Positions 62,722-64,000 of a stretch of 64,000 nt of DNA are shown piece by piece. The notes beneath the pieces are model-generated. The model was not told the origin of the DNA. It made no database searches and was given only the letters and a program-made list of their open reading frames with translations. Within the stretch, counting starts at the first letter, position 1, and every line of letters starts with the position of its first letter. A program made the position numbers and the translations under genes. This DNA is from Gp6-AA40 sp963741135 (GTDB taxonomy: Bacteria; Acidobacteriota; Vicinamibacteria; Vicinamibacterales; UBA2999): NCBI GenBank assembly GCA_963741135.1, contig CAVUHC010000006.1:806001-870000 (forward strand), in the 5' to 3' direction.

Positions 62722-63681
62722 CTACGGCCTGAGCGGCCGCAGGTCACCCCGATAGGTGATCTTCTGGCCGGGGTTGATCCGCACGTCGAAGTCGAGCGTC
62801 GTGTAACCCGGGGCCACGATCTGAATGTGGTGCGGCCCCGACTCCAGCTTCAACGCCTGGAACACGCCGTCATAGTCGTCCACACGTCCCGCGAAATAGC
62901 CGTCGACGTAGACATCCGCGAATCGCGGAGACACTGTTAGGCGGATTTCTCCAACATCGAAATAGCCGCCGGAGTATCCGCCGTAGTAGCCATTGCCATA
63001 GCCGCTGCCGTAATAGCTGCCGTAGTAACTGGGTGGATACCACGTGTACGGGTCGTAGTAGAAATAGCCGAGGCCAAACGCGCCATAGCCGTACGGATAG
63101 TACCGGCGCGGAGAGTAGTAATAGTTGTAAACCGGCGGGGCGCCGTAGATGTTGCGTCCGCGGTTGTAGTCGCCGCTACGCTGGCCCTGGGGACGCGCAG
63201 GGGCGACACGAGTGTCGCGCGGCACTGCCCGGCCGGTTGCCGGATTATCTCCACGCGGACGATCGCCTCGTTGCACCGCACCGCCGGACTGCGGGTTGTC
63301 GCCCCGATCCCGGCCTCCATCATTGCGACGTTGGTCGTTGGCCGCCGCCGGTTGCGGCTGCGACTGCTCGACACGCACCGCGGCTGGCGCAGGAACGGGC
63401 GCGGGCCCCGACTCGCGTGGCGCTGCCTGACCCGTCGGCGCGTTATCCCCGCGCGGGCGATCGCCGCGCTGCACGGCGCCACCGACCTGCGGATTGTCGC
63501 CGCGGTCCCGGCTTCCGGCGGTGCGGCCTTGATCCTGGGCTTCGGCGTGCGGCCGGGGCGCCTCGGCAAGCTCCGCGACCTGAACGGCCTCGGCGGTCTG
63601 AATGGCGAGCTCGTTCTGGGGCGCAGGCGACGACTGGATCGCGATTAAAGATGCTGCGAGAACGAAGGGATAAGGAGTCAT
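62722..63681 (-). CDS. exported PEGA-domain protein with Gly/Tyr-rich middle
   Basis: 319 residues from the ATG at 63681. A signal-like N-terminus is followed by two copies of a charged repeat (RDRGDNPQ-GGAVQRGDRPRGDN) at about 55-80 and 125-150, a Gly/Tyr-rich stretch of about 80 residues (YYYSPRRYYPYGYGAFG, SYYGSGYGNGYYGGYSGGY) and a C-terminal PEGA domain (VYVDGYFAGRVDDYDGVFQALKLESGPHHIQIVAPGY). PEGA domains are common in S-layer and surface proteins. The layout suggests an envelope-associated protein. It is divergent from hslV. Confidence 0.8.
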   Translation of the reverse strand: MTPYPFVLAASLIAIQSSPAPQNELAIQTAEAVQVAELAEAPRPHAEAQDQGRTAGSRDRGDNPQVGGAVQRGDRPRGDNAPTGQAAPRESGPAPVPAPAAVRVEQSQPQPAAANDQRRNDGGRDRGDNPQSGGAVQRGDRPRGDNPATGRAVPRDTRVAPARPQGQRSGDYNRGRNIYGAPPVYNYYYSPRRYYPYGYGAFGLGYFYYDPYTWYPPSYYGSYYGSGYGNGYYGGYSGGYFDVGEIRLTVSPRFADVYVDGYFAGRVDDYDGVFQALKLESGPHHIQIVAPGYTTLDFDVRINPGQKITYRGDLRPLRP

Positions 63682-63833
63682 GGCAGAGTATGCGTCAGCA
63701 ACGTTGTTGCCAGCAAAACTGCGCGAAAACATCGATAAAATGTGAGCGTTTCGTCGTGTGCGGCGCGCCCTGTCACCCGTGAGGGTCGGACGGCCGCGGC
63801 AGGCCTGCCCTTTTTTTGAGGCATACTGGCCGG

Positions 63834-64000
63834 GTGATCCGCGCGACGACAATCCTGTCCGTCAGACACCAGGACCGTACGGTGATGGCCGGCGACGGGC
63901 AGGTGACGTTAGGCAACACCGTGCTCAAGCAGAACGCAAAAAAGATTCGTCGCCTCTACAATGACTCGATCCTGGCCGGCTTTGCCGGCTCCGCCGCCGA
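63834..64000 (+). CDS. hslV: ATP-dependent protease subunit HslV, N-terminal part
   Basis: The window ends 55 codons into this gene. It starts at a GTG at 63834: the sequence ATTILSVR gives the mature N-terminal Thr (TTIL) after a four-residue pro-part, followed by QDRTVMAGDGQVTLGNTVLKQNAKKIRRLYND and LAGFAGSAAD, the HslV signature. HslV forms the proteolytic rings of HslUV. hslU is expected outside the window. A T-run (63811-63817) after a GC palindrome lies just upstream. Confidence 0.95.
   Translation, partial: MIRATTILSVRHQDRTVMAGDGQVTLGNTVLKQNAKKIRRLYNDSILAGFAGSAA

Noticed and set aside
63671..63745. TAAGGAG followed by ATG and a 21-codon frame on the plus strand
   Set aside because: It overlaps the PEGA gene start on the other strand, spacing is only two bases and the peptide has no features; probably chance.

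Overview
The window is high-GC and reads like a chromosome segment of a soil Acidobacteriota, most likely Vicinamibacteria-like. That is inference from gene content: exported subtilases with WGD repeats, winged-helix/TolB regulators, many two-component and sigma-54 proteins, a lipid A gene (lpxC) showing a Gram-negative envelope, and intergenic palindromes and GGGATTT-type repeats. No rRNA, tRNA, CRISPR array, prophage or transposase was found.

Layout. 1-1.5 kb: tail of an anti-sigma-like/exported pair. 1.5-16 kb: accessory DNA with a doubly frameshifted secreted-protein gene, a two-regulator block flanked by a 60-bp direct repeat, an outer-membrane-like protein, mgsA with two decayed downstream copies around an mscS gene, and a lower-GC pair made of a frameshifted HD-GYP gene and a receiver-less sigma-54 activator. 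15.7-17.7 kb: a small HTH gene plus a subtilase with thirteen WGD repeats. 18-22.6 kb: a peptide-type ABC importer (binding protein and two permeases, no ATPase) overlapping a DapA/HOGA-like aldolase. 22.7-30 kb: M48 peptidase, mtgA (with no normal start codon), a putative metallopeptidase, NlpC/P60, HNH protein, TIG/SMP-30-like protein and an amino-acid permease. 30-37 kb: uvrA, lpxC, an ECF sigma/STAS/87-residue operon, lysA and tmk.

38.5-43.3 kb (minus strand): TPR protein, lipoprotein, rplU, rpmA, obgE, nadD, rsfS and comF, a classic housekeeping order. 43.6-50 kb: dprA, topA, trmFO and xerC; hslV, which follows xerC directly in Bacillus, begins only at the right edge of the window. The intervening 14 kb carries paired M16 peptidases, an NtrB/NtrC pair, an ABC-F ATPase, an HTH-receiver fusion, a second ECF sigma/anti-sigma operon, another permease and a PEGA-domain protein.

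Two themes stand out. Short repeats (GGGATTT/GGGATTC heptamers, GGCGGACCT palindromes) lie not only between genes but in frame inside trmFO, xerC, an ABC-F gene and permease tails. Several regulatory loci have unusual architectures: ECF sigma with STAS, winged helix with hydrolase and dead-looking cyclase, and excisionase-type HTH with receiver. No locus could be shown to be a wholly new system; the ECF/STAS/87-residue operon, the repeat-flanked regulator block and the in-frame repeats are the best candidates.
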